DNA of 64,000 nucleotides from Candidatus Latescibacterota bacterium (GTDB lineage: Bacteria > JAAXHH01): positions 434,001-498,000 of the forward strand of contig JAJEAN010000001.1 of assembly GCA_022822725.1 (NCBI GenBank), read 5' to 3'. Under the pieces are notes generated by a model. It had not been told where the DNA came from. It saw only the letters and a program-made list of their open reading frames with translations, and made no database searches. Below are positions 20,366 through 29,901 of this stretch, in pieces. Numbering within the stretch: position 1 is the first letter of the stretch; each line of letters starts with the position of its first letter. The position numbers were made by a program, and so were the translations under genes.

Positions 20366-21064
20366 TCAGATCCGCCCCTGACGACGCAATATGCGCTCGG
20401 CGATTTCCAGGTCTTCCGCCGTGGTGACCTTGATGTTGTCGGGGCTGCCCTCCAGCACGCGCACTACGTATCCGGCCCGTTCCACCAGTTCGGCGTCGTC
20501 GGTACCCGCGTAACCTTCTTCGATCGCCTGTTCGTGGGCCGCCCGCAGGATCCTGTATTCGAACGTCTGCGGCGTCTGCGCACGCCAGAGGGTCGACCGG
20601 TCCGGTGTCGCCTCGACCACGCCATCGCGGATGATCTTCATCGTATCCGTAGCCGGTGTGGCGGAGATCACGGCGCCGTGCCTGGCGCCTTCGTGGACGG
20701 ACGCTTCGACCGCGCCTTGTTCGACGCAGGGCCGCGCCGCATCGTGAATCAGCACGTACCCGGTGCGCTCGTCAAGGGCCATCAGGCCGCGGTAGACCGA
20801 CTCCTGGCGCGTGCTTCCGCCGGCGACCACATCGGCCAGCTTAAGGTAGGCGCCGCCCGTGCCGGCCAGATGCGCCCGGCAGGACGCTACCCGGGACGGC
20901 TCCACCACCAGCACGTAGCCGTCCACGGCCGGACAGGCCTCGAAGACGGCGAGGGTATGGGACAGGATCGACCTGCCGCCGATCGCGATATACGGCTTCT
21001 CCTCGACCGACCGCATGCGCAGGCCGGTTCCGGCGGCGGGGATGATGCCCATGACCGAATTCAT
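20366..21064 (-). CDS. ispD: 2-C-methyl-D-erythritol 4-phosphate cytidylyltransferase
   Basis: This 232-residue enzyme catalyses the CTP-dependent step of the MEP pathway. It begins GIIPAAGTGLRMRSVEEKPY, matching the nucleotide-binding GxGxR and lysine of IspD. The catalytic VLIHDAARPCV motif is mid-protein. The frame is open further upstream, but the ATG at 21064 is chosen because AGGAGG lies 8 bases before it and the family N-terminus begins here. Confidence 0.95.
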   Translation of the reverse strand: MNSVMGIIPAAGTGLRMRSVEEKPYIAIGGRSILSHTLAVFEACPAVDGYVLVVEPSRVASCRAHLAGTGGAYLKLADVVAGGSTRQESVYRGLMALDERTGYVLIHDAARPCVEQGAVEASVHEGARHGAVISATPATDTMKIIRDGVVEATPDRSTLWRAQTPQTFEYRILRAAHEQAIEEGYAGTDDAELVERAGYVVRVLEGSPDNIKVTTAEDLEIAERILRRQGRI

Positions 21065-21272
21065 CGGAAATGCCTCCTTCCGGACCGAATCGCGCTCCGG
21101 GCGCGGGTATCGGCAAGACGCACGCTGCAGCAAGCCTGACTTAATGAATACATATTTAAGTGATCGCGTGAAGAAACTTGCATGTTATTTTCGGGACCGA
21201 CTGTTTCCGGGGCGTCAAATAAGTTCATAGACTCAAATGTAAATGATATTGATGTTTTGATGCTTGAATTAC
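21065..21272. other. AT-rich spacer between queA and ispD
   Basis: This spacer of about 208 bases is strikingly AT-rich from 21140 to 21270 compared with its surroundings. It should hold the ispD promoter on the minus strand. Several TTGA- and TAAATA-like boxes are present, but none has convincing spacing, so no single promoter is assigned. Confidence 0.4.
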
Positions 21273-22475
21273 TCAGACGATCAGCATGGCGTCGCCGTAG
21301 CTGTAGAACCGGTATTTCTCGCGGACCGCTTCTTCGTAAGCGGAAAGGACCAGGTCCCGCCCGGCAAAGGCGCTGACCAGCAGCAGGAGCGTCGATTTCG
21401 GCAGGTGGAAATTGGTCAGCAGCGCGTCGACCAGCCTGAACTCATAAGGAGGGTAGATGAAACACCGGGTAAGGCCCTCGTACCGGCGCGATTCGAGTAC
21501 GGATACGGCCCTTTCGCCGGCGCCGCCCGGTTCGGCTGGTTCCCCCGGACCGCCTGGTTTCTCTGGCCCGCCTGGCCCGGACACGCCCCCGGAACTTCCC
21601 GCAGCGGACCTCCCCGCCGCGATCGTCTCCAGGACGCGCACGGTCGTCGTACCCACGGCGACCACGCGCCCTCCGGACCGCCTGCGCTGGATCGTTTCCG
21701 CCTGGCGCGCTTCCACCCGGTAGTATTCCGCGTCCATCTCGTGGTCTTCCACGTCATCGGCGCGGATCGGCTGAAACGTGCCCGGCCCGACGTGGAGCAG
21801 GACCGGCACCACGGCCGTGCCCCGCGACCGGATGCGATCCAGCAGGGGCGCCGTGAAATGCAGTCCGGCCGTGGGCGCGGCCACGGCACCGTACTCCTCC
21901 GCGTAGACCGTCTGGTAGCGGTCCCGGTCCTCCGTGTCCTGCACGCGACGTATGTAGGGCGGCAGCGGCGTGCGGCCCACCTGTTCGATGACCCGGGCCA
22001 CGTCCGCGTTCCCTTCAAAACGGATGCGGCGAATCTCCTTCCCGGGTTCGTCCTCCACGGTGGCGGCCAGTGCGCCGTCCTCCAGTTCCAGGCGCGTCCC
22101 TTTCGCGAGCCGTGCGCCTGGCTTCAGCAGCGCTTCCCACAGGGCGGGTGAAGATGCGGGGGCTGGCGCCGATGTGCCGGCGTACCCTGTTTCGAGGGCC
22201 GGTGCCGCTTCGCCGACCCGGCGGACCAGGACGACTTCAACCTTGCCGCCGGTTTCCACCCGCTCCCCAAGGAGCCTGGCCGGCATCACCCGCGTCCGGT
22301 TGAGCACCAGCGTGTCGGCCGGAGCCAGGTAGTCGACGATATCTCGGAATGTCCGGTGCTCGATCTGGCCGCCGCGCCGGTGCACCACCATCAGCCTCGA
22401 CGTGTCGCGAGGTTCGGCAGGGAATTGGGCGATCAGGTCTTCCGGCAGGAAATAGTCGTACGCGTCAAGGTTCAC
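21273..22475 (-). CDS. queA: tRNA preQ1(34) S-adenosylmethionine ribosyltransferase-isomerase
   Basis: This 400-residue enzyme makes epoxyqueuosine in the tRNA wobble position from preQ1 and SAM. It begins [20 protein letters not shown], contains APTAGLHFT and [11 protein letters not shown], and ends with [26 protein letters not shown]. The usual length is about 340-350. The excess comes mainly from a Gly/Pro/Glu-rich insertion at residues about 289-328 and a Pro/Ala/Ser-rich one near 95-110. Its start overlaps the ruvB stop by 4 bases. Confidence 0.95.
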   Translation of the reverse strand: MNLDAYDYFLPEDLIAQFPAEPRDTSRLMVVHRRGGQIEHRTFRDIVDYLAPADTLVLNRTRVMPARLLGERVETGGKVEVVLVRRVGEAAPALETGYAGTSAPAPASSPALWEALLKPGARLAKGTRLELEDGALAATVEDEPGKEIRRIRFEGNADVARVIEQVGRTPLPPYIRRVQDTEDRDRYQTVYAEEYGAVAAPTAGLHFTAPLLDRIRSRGTAVVPVLLHVGPGTFQPIRADDVEDHEMDAEYYRVEARQAETIQRRRSGGRVVAVGTTTVRVLETIAAGRSAAGSSGGVSGPGGPEKPGGPGEPAEPGGAGERAVSVLESRRYEGLTRCFIYPPYEFRLVDALLTNFHLPKSTLLLLVSAFAGRDLVLSAYEEAVREKYRFYSYGDAMLIV

Positions 22476-23521
22476 GGATGATCGAACAGTCCGGGCTGCG
22501 GCCGGGGCGGCGCAGGCGGTCCAGCGAATCCCAGGTGGTCGTAGGCCAGCTCGGTGGCCACCCTGCCCCGGGGGGTGCGCTTGATCAGTCCCTGGACGAT
22601 GAGGAAGGGCTCGTACACCTCCTCGAGCGTTCCGCTTTCCTCGCCCACGGCCACGGCCAGCGTGTTCAGGCCCACGGGACCGCCCTCGTACTTTTCGATG
22701 ATGGTCGTGAGGATCAGCCGGTTCATGTCGTCCAGCCCCATGTGGTCCACGCCCAGCATTTCGAAGGCGGCCTTCGCGGTCTCCCCGTATATGCGGCCGT
22801 CGCCCTTGACCTGGGCGTAGTCCCGCACCCGCTTCAGGTACCGGTTGGCGATCCGGGGGGTTCCCCTGGACCGCAGGGCGATCTCCATCGCTCCGGATTC
22901 GTCGGTCTCCACGCCGATGATTTCCGCCGCCCGCGCAATGATCAGGAAGAGCTCGTCCGGCGTGTAGAAATCGAGGCGGATGGGGATCCCGAAACGCGCC
23001 AGGAGCGGCGCCGTGAGCAGGCCCGTGCGCGTCGTTGCGCCCACCAGGGTGAAATGGTCCAGGTTGAGGGCGAGGGAACGGGCGTTCGGTCCGCGGTCCA
23101 CGAGGATATCGATCTTGAAATCCTCCATCGCCGCGTACATGTGCTCTTCCACCACGTGGTTCAGGCGATGGATTTCGTCGATGAAGAACACGTCTCCCGG
23201 CTGCAGGTTGGTCAGCAGGCCCGCCAGGTCGGCCGGTTTGTCCAGCACCGGTCCGGCGGTCTGGCGGATCTCCACGCCCATCTCGTTGGCGAGAATGGTG
23301 GCCAGCGTGGTCTTGCCCAGCCCGGGCGGCCCGTGGAGCAGCACGTGGTCGATGTGGTTCTCACCGCGGGTCTTCGCGGCCTCGATGTACAGCTGCAGTT
23401 CCGCCTTGGCCTTTTCCTGCCCGGGAAACTCTTCGAAACGGCCCGGCCGGAGCGCGCGGTCGAACTCGGCATCCTCGTCGATCCGGTCGGGGTCGGTAAG
23501 CGGGAAGTCCCGTTCGTCCAT
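22472..23521 (-). CDS. ruvB: Holliday junction branch migration ATPase RuvB
   Basis: This 349-residue AAA+ motor drives branch migration. Walker A is [11 protein letters not shown], Walker B is [12 protein letters not shown], sensor 1 is [11 protein letters not shown], and the C-terminal winged helix contains [16 protein letters not shown]. The length is normal. It starts one base after the ruvA stop and overlaps queA. Confidence 0.97.
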   Translation of the reverse strand: MDERDFPLTDPDRIDEDAEFDRALRPGRFEEFPGQEKAKAELQLYIEAAKTRGENHIDHVLLHGPPGLGKTTLATILANEMGVEIRQTAGPVLDKPADLAGLLTNLQPGDVFFIDEIHRLNHVVEEHMYAAMEDFKIDILVDRGPNARSLALNLDHFTLVGATTRTGLLTAPLLARFGIPIRLDFYTPDELFLIIARAAEIIGVETDESGAMEIALRSRGTPRIANRYLKRVRDYAQVKGDGRIYGETAKAAFEMLGVDHMGLDDMNRLILTTIIEKYEGGPVGLNTLAVAVGEESGTLEEVYEPFLIVQGLIKRTPRGRVATELAYDHLGFAGPPAPPRPQPGLFDHP

Positions 23522-24130
23522 CTACCGCCCTCCCTGGCCCTTGAGCACCGTTCTGATGATTTCCTCCGCGTCGGGCGTCTCCGAGCTTTCGGACATCACG
23601 CGGATGACCTGCCTGCGCGCTTCAGGAGGATCGAGACCCAGGGATACCAGGCCCGAGATCGCGTCGTCCACTTCGGGGGCCTCTCCCGCCGGCGCCACGG
23701 GAAGCGCCCTGGATCCGCCGGTATCCATGGCGGCCAGCTTGTCGCGCAGTTCCATGATCAACCGCTGCGCGGTCTTGCGGCCGATCTTGGGCAGCGAGAC
23801 CAGTTTACCGACGTCTTCGTTGATGATGGCCGCGGTGAACTCGGAGACCGTCGCGCCGGAAAGGATGTTCAGGGCCACGCCGGGACCGATGCCGGGCAGG
23901 GTGATCAGCACCTCGAAAAGGCGCTTCTCGTCCGCGGTCGCGAAACCGTAGAGCTGCATGCCGTCCTCCCGCGCATGCAGCACCGTCTCCACGCGGACGC
24001 GCGAGCGCGCCGGACCCAGGGCCTCGAGCGTGGAAAGGGGAACGAACAGCTGCAGGCCGATCCCGCCGACGGACACCGTGATGTTGTCGGACTGCCTGTC
24101 GACCAGTTCACCTTCGACGAATGCGATCAA
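23522..24130 (-). CDS. ruvA: Holliday junction DNA-binding protein RuvA
   Basis: This 202-residue protein recognises four-way junctions. The N-terminal OB domain begins MIAFVEGELVDRQSDNITVSVGGIG. Helix-hairpin-helix motifs are LITLPGIGPGVALNIL and LVSLPKIGRKTAQRLIMEL. The C-terminal domain that binds RuvB is VSLGLDPPEARRQVIRVM. Its start lies 23 bases inside ruvC. Confidence 0.97.
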   Translation of the reverse strand: MIAFVEGELVDRQSDNITVSVGGIGLQLFVPLSTLEALGPARSRVRVETVLHAREDGMQLYGFATADEKRLFEVLITLPGIGPGVALNILSGATVSEFTAAIINEDVGKLVSLPKIGRKTAQRLIMELRDKLAAMDTGGSRALPVAPAGEAPEVDDAISGLVSLGLDPPEARRQVIRVMSESSETPDAEEIIRTVLKGQGGR

Positions 24131-24626
24131 CCGCTTTGATCCCTCCGGTTATCCGGTGATAGTGGCAGATGGCTACGGCCAGCGCGTCCGACGCGTCCTC
24201 CGGCAGGGGTTCGCTGCCGGGGCCCCGGTCGAGACTCAGCATGGCGCTTACCATGTACTGTACCTGCTGCTTCGATGCGCCCCCTGCACGGACGATGGCC
24301 AGTTTCACATCACGCGGGGCGTATTCCCAGACCTGCAGTCCCCGGTTCGCCGCGGCCAGGAGGGCGACGCCCCGGGCATGGCCCAGTACGAGGGCCGCCC
24401 TGGGAAACCTGCCGCCGAAGGTGGACTCGACGGCCACCAGTTCAGGGTGGTTTCGGTCGATGACCTCGCACAGGCCGTCGTAGATGACCTTGAGCCGGTC
24501 CGCAAGGGCTTTTCGCGATCCCGGACGCAAGACGCCCTGGTCCACCAGCCGGCACTGCCTGCCCCGGGCCTCGATCACGCCGTATCCCGTAATCACGCTG
24601 CCCGGATCGATTCCGAGGATGACCAT
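24108..24626 (-). CDS. ruvC: Holliday junction resolvase RuvC
   Basis: This 172-residue RNase H-fold endonuclease has its catalytic acids in ILGIDPGS (Asp7 region), AVESTFGG (Glu) and DASDALAVAICHYH (two Asp). Length and order (yebC-ruvC-ruvA-ruvB) are standard. It overlaps ruvA by 23 bases. Confidence 0.97.
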   Translation of the reverse strand: MVILGIDPGSVITGYGVIEARGRQCRLVDQGVLRPGSRKALADRLKVIYDGLCEVIDRNHPELVAVESTFGGRFPRAALVLGHARGVALLAAANRGLQVWEYAPRDVKLAIVRAGGASKQQVQYMVSAMLSLDRGPGSEPLPEDASDALAVAICHYHRITGGIKAVDRIRRR

Positions 24627-24635
24627 GGATACCCG

Positions 24636-25385
24636 CTACCCGTTCATTTCCTCCAGCACCTTGTCGTCCACGTCGAAATTGGCGTATACATGCTGGACGT
24701 CGTCGTGGTCCTCGAGGACTTCCATCAACCGGAGAAGCTGTTCCGCTTCCTTGCCCGCGACGGCCACGGTCGACTGCGGGATGCGGCCGATTTCCGCACG
24801 CACGGGGGCGAAGCCGCTCTCTTCGAGCTGGACCCGGACCGCCTCGAAATCGGAAACGGCCGTCAGCACGTCCAGGGTATCTCCCTCGTCCTGGATATCC
24901 TCCGCGCCGGCGTCGAGGGCGACCATCATGACCTCGTCCTCGTCGACACCGACCTTGTCCACCACGATCGTGCCCTTCTGGTCGAACATCCAGGCCACGC
25001 AGCCCGTCTCGCCCATGTTGCCGCCGTTCTTGGTGAAGGCATGGCGCATCTCGGACGTGGTGCGGTTCTTGTTGTCCGTCACCGCTTCCACCAGCAGGGC
25101 CACCCCGGCCGGCCCGTAGCCCTCGTAGACCAGTTCCTCGTAATGCACGCCGTCCAGTTCGCCCGTGCCGCGCGCGACGGCCCGGTCGATGTTGGCCTGG
25201 GGCACGTTTTCAGTTTTGGCGGCGAGTACAGCCGTCCGGAGCCGGGGGTTGTTCGCGACCGATCCGCCGCCCTGTCGCGCGGCAATGGTGATCTCCTTGA
25301 TGACCCGGGTGAAGATCTTCCCGCGGGCGGCGTCTTTCTGTTCTTTCTTCCGCTTGATCGTGCTCCACTTGGAATGACCCGACAA
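24636..25385 (-). CDS. yebC: YebC/PmpR family protein
   Basis: This 249-residue protein begins MSGHSKWSTIKRKKEQKDAARGK, the fixed signature of the family. It contains GPAGVALLVEAVTDNKNRT and GCVAWMFDQKG. The family was annotated as transcriptional regulators, and members have since been linked to relief of ribosome stalling at proline motifs. It sits directly ahead of ruvC, a common arrangement. Confidence 0.95.
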   Translation of the reverse strand: MSGHSKWSTIKRKKEQKDAARGKIFTRVIKEITIAARQGGGSVANNPRLRTAVLAAKTENVPQANIDRAVARGTGELDGVHYEELVYEGYGPAGVALLVEAVTDNKNRTTSEMRHAFTKNGGNMGETGCVAWMFDQKGTIVVDKVGVDEDEVMMVALDAGAEDIQDEGDTLDVLTAVSDFEAVRVQLEESGFAPVRAEIGRIPQSTVAVAGKEAEQLLRLMEVLEDHDDVQHVYANFDVDDKVLEEMNG

Positions 25386-25395
25386 CTTGGCCTCC

Positions 25396-27750
25396 TCAGG
25401 GCATCGTAACGACCCGTTTCCCTGTTCCCGTGTTATTGGCAGTGTCCCTGGCGCGAATGGCGAGGGTATGTTCTCCGGATTCCAGGCCGTCCAGCGCGAT
25501 CTCGAAGGCCTCCGTCTCCGAATCCGTTACCCCGTCTTCGGGATGGACCACCCGCCAGTCGCCTCCGTCAATCGCGTATTCGACCCGGAACAGGGGACTT
25601 GCGCCGTCCCGGACCATGAAGGACAGCAGGCCGTCCGCCACGTCGATCCGGGTTACCAGCGGACCGGTATTGTCCACCAGGAAGGGGTCGCTGAGGTATT
25701 CCGCCTCCAGAGCCTGGTCGGGAGGATTGGAGGGGGCGTCGCTGGCCACGACGCGAAGGACGTACTCGCCATCCGGAAAGGTCTCCGAATCCCACGAATA
25801 GGAAGGGGCGCGCCGCTCCGACTCCAGGAGTTTCCACGATACTTCCGCTTCGCCCCGGAAAAAGATCTCGTAAGAAAGCCCGTCCCCGTCGGGATCGCTC
25901 GCCCGGACCGCGACCGCCCGCATGCCCTTCCGGTAGGCGGGCGAACCGGACGATGCGCTCTGGCCGCGACCGTTGCCCCGGTTGCCGACCTGCGCGGCGA
26001 TGTCCGGGGGGAGATCAGTCTGTGCGGACTGCCCTCCCGGACCCGGCGCGGCGTCACGCAGGTAGACTCCCGGTTCGTATACCGTGACCGCATGCACCCT
26101 GGGCGGATTGTTCCGCGTCAGGTACGAGGCCGAAACGGACGAGACCGAGGGTGTTTCTTCGTTCTCCGTGCCCAGGACCGCCTTCCACTGCAGGTATCGG
26201 GCGGGTGGGCAGGCCAGGGCTTCACCTGACGGATCGGTATAGGGTCCGGTCCACTCGCTCCAGGTCTGGTCCGGCGAATCCGTATTGCCGGACCGCGCGA
26301 ACAGGCGGACCGAGGTACCGGGGGGCTGCTCGTCCTCCCACCGGATACGGCCCCACCGCGCCCTGCCCCGGGTATCCCTGATGTCGGACTCGTACTCGCC
26401 CTCGCGCACAGGCGTGGAACGCAGGCGGTACAGGTTGCCGCGATTGCTCGTCGCCACGACAACGCCGTCCGACGCGTCGGGCCACAGCGCCGTTATCTGC
26501 GACTCCTGCAGTTCGTTCAGCAGCGTGCCGGCACCCTGTTCCCGGACGCTGTAGAGCCGGCCGTCCGACCCGGTACCGATGAGCAGTTCGTTTTCCCCGC
26601 GTATCGCCAGCGACAGGCCTACGTCGGTCTGGGACCGCCACCACTCCACCACCCGGCCGTCCGGATCGATCCTGTAGACGACGCTGCCTCCCGTGGCAAA
26701 ACCACGGACGGACGACCGATCGGCAGCCTCCGCAGCGACGGTCACTTCTACCGCGTTGAGCACCATACCCCCGCCCGGATCATCAGGTGCGCCAGTGGAT
26801 GGCGGAGGCATCGAAGCGCCACCTGTTCCGGCCCGGCCGCCACGGGTGCCCCGGCGCGGTCCACTCAGCGCGCCGGCGAACACCGCGCCGTCATCGCCGA
26901 CCAGCAGGGTATTCACCTCACCGTAGGGAGAATCATGGAGGACAGAGATGGCGCCGTCGGACGAAATCCGGTAGACTCTTCCACCCGGTTCGGTCCCGGC
27001 GATGAGCCGGCCCGATCCATCCACGGCAAGGGCCATCACATGGGCCTCCTCCAACTCGGCCAGCAGGTGTGCGCCGCCGTCTTCGTCGAAACGATACACC
27101 CTTCCCTGTTCACCTGTTCCCGCGTAGAGACCTCCCCCGGCGTCCAGCGCCAGCGACCAGATGTAATTCGTGCCGTCGCCCGTGCCGCTGTTCGGTCCAT
27201 CGCCCGGGTCATCCCCGGCGTCCGGGCCGTCCACGGCGCCAGCGTCATCACCAGCGCCGTCTGCAGTGCCACCGGCCGGGCCGTTCAGGCCGCCATCCCG
27301 CGCGGGATCGAATAACACTTCGTGCGTCCCGTCCGGGTCGATCCGGTAGATACGGCCATCGGGGAAGGTGGCGGCGTAGACCCGGTCATTCCGATCGATC
27401 GCGACACTGCGGATTTCCAGCTCGTCCGCATCGAAAAACACCTCGGACCGGCCCGAAGGCTCTATCCGGTACAGCTTGCCGTCGTTTCCCGTACCCGCGA
27501 ACAGGTTCCCCCTGAAATCGGCCGCGAGACACCAGATCAGCGGCTCGTCGCTCTCGAAAACGAGATCCAGGACCGGCGACAGGGTCAGACGGCCCTTGCC
27601 GGTTATGGAAACGCCCCGGGTTTCACCATTTATAAAATCCCCGAGTCCGGCCTGTTTCCAGATGACCGGTGTCGACGCGTGGACGCCGAACGCCGCCGGA
27701 AGTAACACCGCGGCCATGCACAGCACTCGCCACCCAGGTACCCTTCTCAA
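25396..27750 (-). CDS. Secreted beta-propeller protein, unknown function
   Basis: This 784-residue protein has an N-terminal signal peptide (VLCMAAVLLPAAFGVHA). The first 430 residues contain repeats of the form GNLFAGTGNDGKLYRI and DRVYAATFPDGRIYRI, i.e. NHL or two-component-sensor type propeller blades. The C-terminal part looks like beta-sandwich domains (PDGDGLSYEIFFRG, DNTGPLVTRIDVADG, LESGEHTLAIRARDTANN). Two blades are separated by a Gly/Asp-rich low-complexity run at residues about 150-190, and another Gly/Pro-rich loop occurs near 300. No enzyme motif is seen. It is followed by yebC after 10 bases and preceded by the S55-domain gene after 9 bases, so all three are probably one transcript. 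Confidence 0.75.
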   Translation of the reverse strand: MRRVPGWRVLCMAAVLLPAAFGVHASTPVIWKQAGLGDFINGETRGVSITGKGRLTLSPVLDLVFESDEPLIWCLAADFRGNLFAGTGNDGKLYRIEPSGRSEVFFDADELEIRSVAIDRNDRVYAATFPDGRIYRIDPDGTHEVLFDPARDGGLNGPAGGTADGAGDDAGAVDGPDAGDDPGDGPNSGTGDGTNYIWSLALDAGGGLYAGTGEQGRVYRFDEDGGAHLLAELEEAHVMALAVDGSGRLIAGTEPGGRVYRISSDGAISVLHDSPYGEVNTLLVGDDGAVFAGALSGPRRGTRGGRAGTGGASMPPPSTGAPDDPGGGMVLNAVEVTVAAEAADRSSVRGFATGGSVVYRIDPDGRVVEWWRSQTDVGLSLAIRGENELLIGTGSDGRLYSVREQGAGTLLNELQESQITALWPDASDGVVVATSNRGNLYRLRSTPVREGEYESDIRDTRGRARWGRIRWEDEQPPGTSVRLFARSGNTDSPDQTWSEWTGPYTDPSGEALACPPARYLQWKAVLGTENEETPSVSSVSASYLTRNNPPRVHAVTVYEPGVYLRDAAPGPGGQSAQTDLPPDIAAQVGNRGNGRGQSASSGSPAYRKGMRAVAVRASDPDGDGLSYEIFFRGEAEVSWKLLESERRAPSYSWDSETFPDGEYVLRVVASDAPSNPPDQALEAEYLSDPFLVDNTGPLVTRIDVADGLLSFMVRDGASPLFRVEYAIDGGDWRVVHPEDGVTDSETEAFEIALDGLESGEHTLAIRARDTANNTGTGKRVVTMP

Positions 27751-27759
27751 GAATCGCTC

Positions 27760-29646
27760 CTATCGCTTTACAGTCAGCCGGCTCCAGTTCTGCCCGGCGA
27801 CGACGTAGTCCGTGCGGACCGTTTCTTCGGCCACCACCTTCTCGCGGATCGGTACGAAACTGCCCTTGGTCCGCTCCGAATCCATTACGGCGAGGACCGA
27901 CGGGGGCAGGCCGGGCATTTCCCTTCCCTTCACCATGCCGCCCGCGCCTCCCTGGAACATCTTCAGGTATACCCGGTTTCCGGTCCGGCGGTTGTTGAGC
28001 AGTTCGATCAGCCGGGGGCCGTCCGTGGGCCTGTACCTCTGGGGAACGGTATTCAGATCGTGGCGGGTGACGGCCCGTGCGGAACCGACCAGTACCTGTA
28101 CCGGCCCGCTGGATATGGTCTTGGGGATCGTTACGACCATTCGCCTGACCACGCGGTCACCCCGGTAAGGCCGGAGGTAGACCCGGACTTCGAGTGTATC
28201 GCCCGGCTCGACGGTTTCCGCACCGAACCAGACGTCTTCGATGACGGCCGTCCTGCGTTCATCCGACGAATGGATCTCGATCCTGAGGGACTCGATCATC
28301 GGCGTGATGAACCGGTTGTCGAGGACGAAATTGAGCACGCCGTTCACATCCCTGGCCAGCGCCGAAAGGGACGCCTGACCGGAAAACTGGTCGTCGAATA
28401 CGACGTCCGGATGGTCTCGCAGGGATATCCTGCCACCGAGCGTAATGGTTCGCTCGCCGACCATGTGGCCGTTCGCGAGGATCGTATTCGCCACGGCCAT
28501 GTTCACCAGCAGTGGTGTCCAGCCATTGGCCATCATCACGTCGAAACGGTAGGTCCGGGGCGCGCGGCCGGCATCGCCATAGGAGAGTTCCACCGGGATC
28601 ATGCGCGCCGTATCGCCGAGTTGTCCGTATATCCCGTTCGTGTGGTCCCACAGGACCGAGCCGACTTCGTCTGCCACGCTGCTGATCTTGGTGCTACCGG
28701 CCTGGTCCGGGATGACCGTGATGACTTCCGCCCGGTTCATCGGGATGTTCAGGGCGCCCGTCCACAGGAAGGGATGCCCGAAGGCCAGTATGGCGTCTTC
28801 TTCGCGCCAGGTGACCGTACCCGTGCCCGACAGGTTGTAATCGCCCCGGATAAGCTGCGCGCTCACGGCGGATCCGGGTTCCAGGGCGGACGTCCCCCCG
28901 GAAGCGCCGGCCACGCTGCCCCCGGAAGCGCCGGCCACGCTGCCGCCGATTGCACTTCCGGCCACGCTGCCGCCCGCCACCGGAACGAGTCCACGCCGGC
29001 GCAGTTCATTTTCGAAAAGGGATACGGTGCTCGGGTGGAATCCCGAAAATACCATGGGTACGGCAATGGGTTTGAGACCGGACGAACCGGGATCGTTCCG
29101 GCCGCCGTCCATACTTTCCGACGTCCCATCGGGCAAGTTGCTTCCCGGCACCGCTTCAGAATCGACGGCCTCGCGTATGGCCAGCATATGGTCGATCGGC
29201 GTGACGCCGCCGATGGGTTTCTTCGGAAACATCCCGAAGCGGTAGGCCAGCGCACCGACGAGTTTCCCGTCGATGTACACGGGGCTGCCGCTCATCCCCG
29301 CGATGACGCCCGCATCGTCGACATAGGGCCCCGAGACGCCCACCATGATGATATCGTGATCCGTGTAGAACTGGTTCTTGATGACGCCCAGCACTTCGAT
29401 TTCGAAGGTATCGATCCGGGTATCCTGAAAGACCGTGAGGCCGTATCCCCGCATGCCCGTTCGCACGTCGTCGATATCCATGAACTCGGCGGCGGACTGG
29501 CCCGCGGCCGGTAATGTGGATTGAGCCTCGACAGGCGACGCGGACTGGCCCGCGGCCGGTAATGTGGATTGGGCCGCTGCCTGCAAGGTGGATGAGAGCA
29601 GGCCCGCGAACAGGAAAGGCACGACCATCGCTTGAATGGTATACAT
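27760..29646 (-). CDS. SpoIVB peptidase S55 domain-containing secreted protein
   Basis: This 628-residue protein has a signal peptide (MVVPFLFAGLLSSTLQAAA) when started at 29646. The longer frame to 29727 overlaps the promoter and is rejected. Near the N-terminus, MRGYGLTVFQDTRIDTFEIE and VIAGMSGSPVYIDGKLVGAL are the hallmark of this family, with the likely nucleophilic serine in GMSGSP. LAFGHPFLW further on holds a conserved histidine. A 16-residue unit rich in Gln, Ser and Pro is duplicated just after the signal peptide, and Gly/Ser/Val/Ala repeats lie near residue 230. Non-sporulating bacteria often carry such proteins; their role is unknown. Confidence 0.82.
   Translation of the reverse strand: MYTIQAMVVPFLFAGLLSSTLQAAAQSTLPAAGQSASPVEAQSTLPAAGQSAAEFMDIDDVRTGMRGYGLTVFQDTRIDTFEIEVLGVIKNQFYTDHDIIMVGVSGPYVDDAGVIAGMSGSPVYIDGKLVGALAYRFGMFPKKPIGGVTPIDHMLAIREAVDSEAVPGSNLPDGTSESMDGGRNDPGSSGLKPIAVPMVFSGFHPSTVSLFENELRRRGLVPVAGGSVAGSAIGGSVAGASGGSVAGASGGTSALEPGSAVSAQLIRGDYNLSGTGTVTWREEDAILAFGHPFLWTGALNIPMNRAEVITVIPDQAGSTKISSVADEVGSVLWDHTNGIYGQLGDTARMIPVELSYGDAGRAPRTYRFDVMMANGWTPLLVNMAVANTILANGHMVGERTITLGGRISLRDHPDVVFDDQFSGQASLSALARDVNGVLNFVLDNRFITPMIESLRIEIHSSDERRTAVIEDVWFGAETVEPGDTLEVRVYLRPYRGDRVVRRMVVTIPKTISSGPVQVLVGSARAVTRHDLNTVPQRYRPTDGPRLIELLNNRRTGNRVYLKMFQGGAGGMVKGREMPGLPPSVLAVMDSERTKGSFVPIREKVVAEETVRTDYVVAGQNWSRLTVKR
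29492..29571 (-). repeat. 48-bp in-frame duplication in the S55-domain gene
   Basis: Two nearly perfect 32-base copies (29492-29523 and 29540-29571) recur with a 48-base period. They encode the repeated words AQSTLPAAGQSA just after the signal peptide. Confidence 0.85.
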
Positions 29647-29697
29647 AGGGCCGCCGCGTAGTGAGCAGGGGATCGGGAAACGACGATAAACTACTGC

Positions 29698-29727
29698 AAT
29701 ATACGGTCCCGCCGCTTCCTCTGGCAA
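29698..29727 (-). promoter_or_regulatory. Promoter for the S55-propeller-yebC-ruv-queA block
   Basis: On the minus strand TTGCCA and TATATT are separated by 18 bases. They lie about 50 bases upstream of the ATG at 29646, which supports that start. Confidence 0.55.
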
Positions 29728-29783
29728 CTGGTTTGTACCGTCTTCCGGACGATCCCGGCGCGGCCGTTAATGACAGAAACCGC

Positions 29784-29812
29784 TTGACTTACCGCGATGG
29801 TTCCCCGAGATT
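29784..29812 (+). promoter_or_regulatory. Possible cysE promoter
   Basis: TTGACT is followed after 17 bases by GAGATT, a weak -10 match. It lies about 90 bases upstream of the cysE start, in the divergent spacer. Confidence 0.35.
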
Positions 29813-29901
29813 CAGACAACCGCGCAAGGGTACGGAAAGCAGACCCGGCGCCAACCTCTGAACACTCGGAAAACGGCAGGCGAAAACAGGCAAGGAGCAC
29901 C

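Noticed and set aside
29647-29727. Longer N-terminus of the S55-domain protein from 29727
   Set aside because: It would place the coding start upstream of the predicted transcription start and ahead of the signal peptide.
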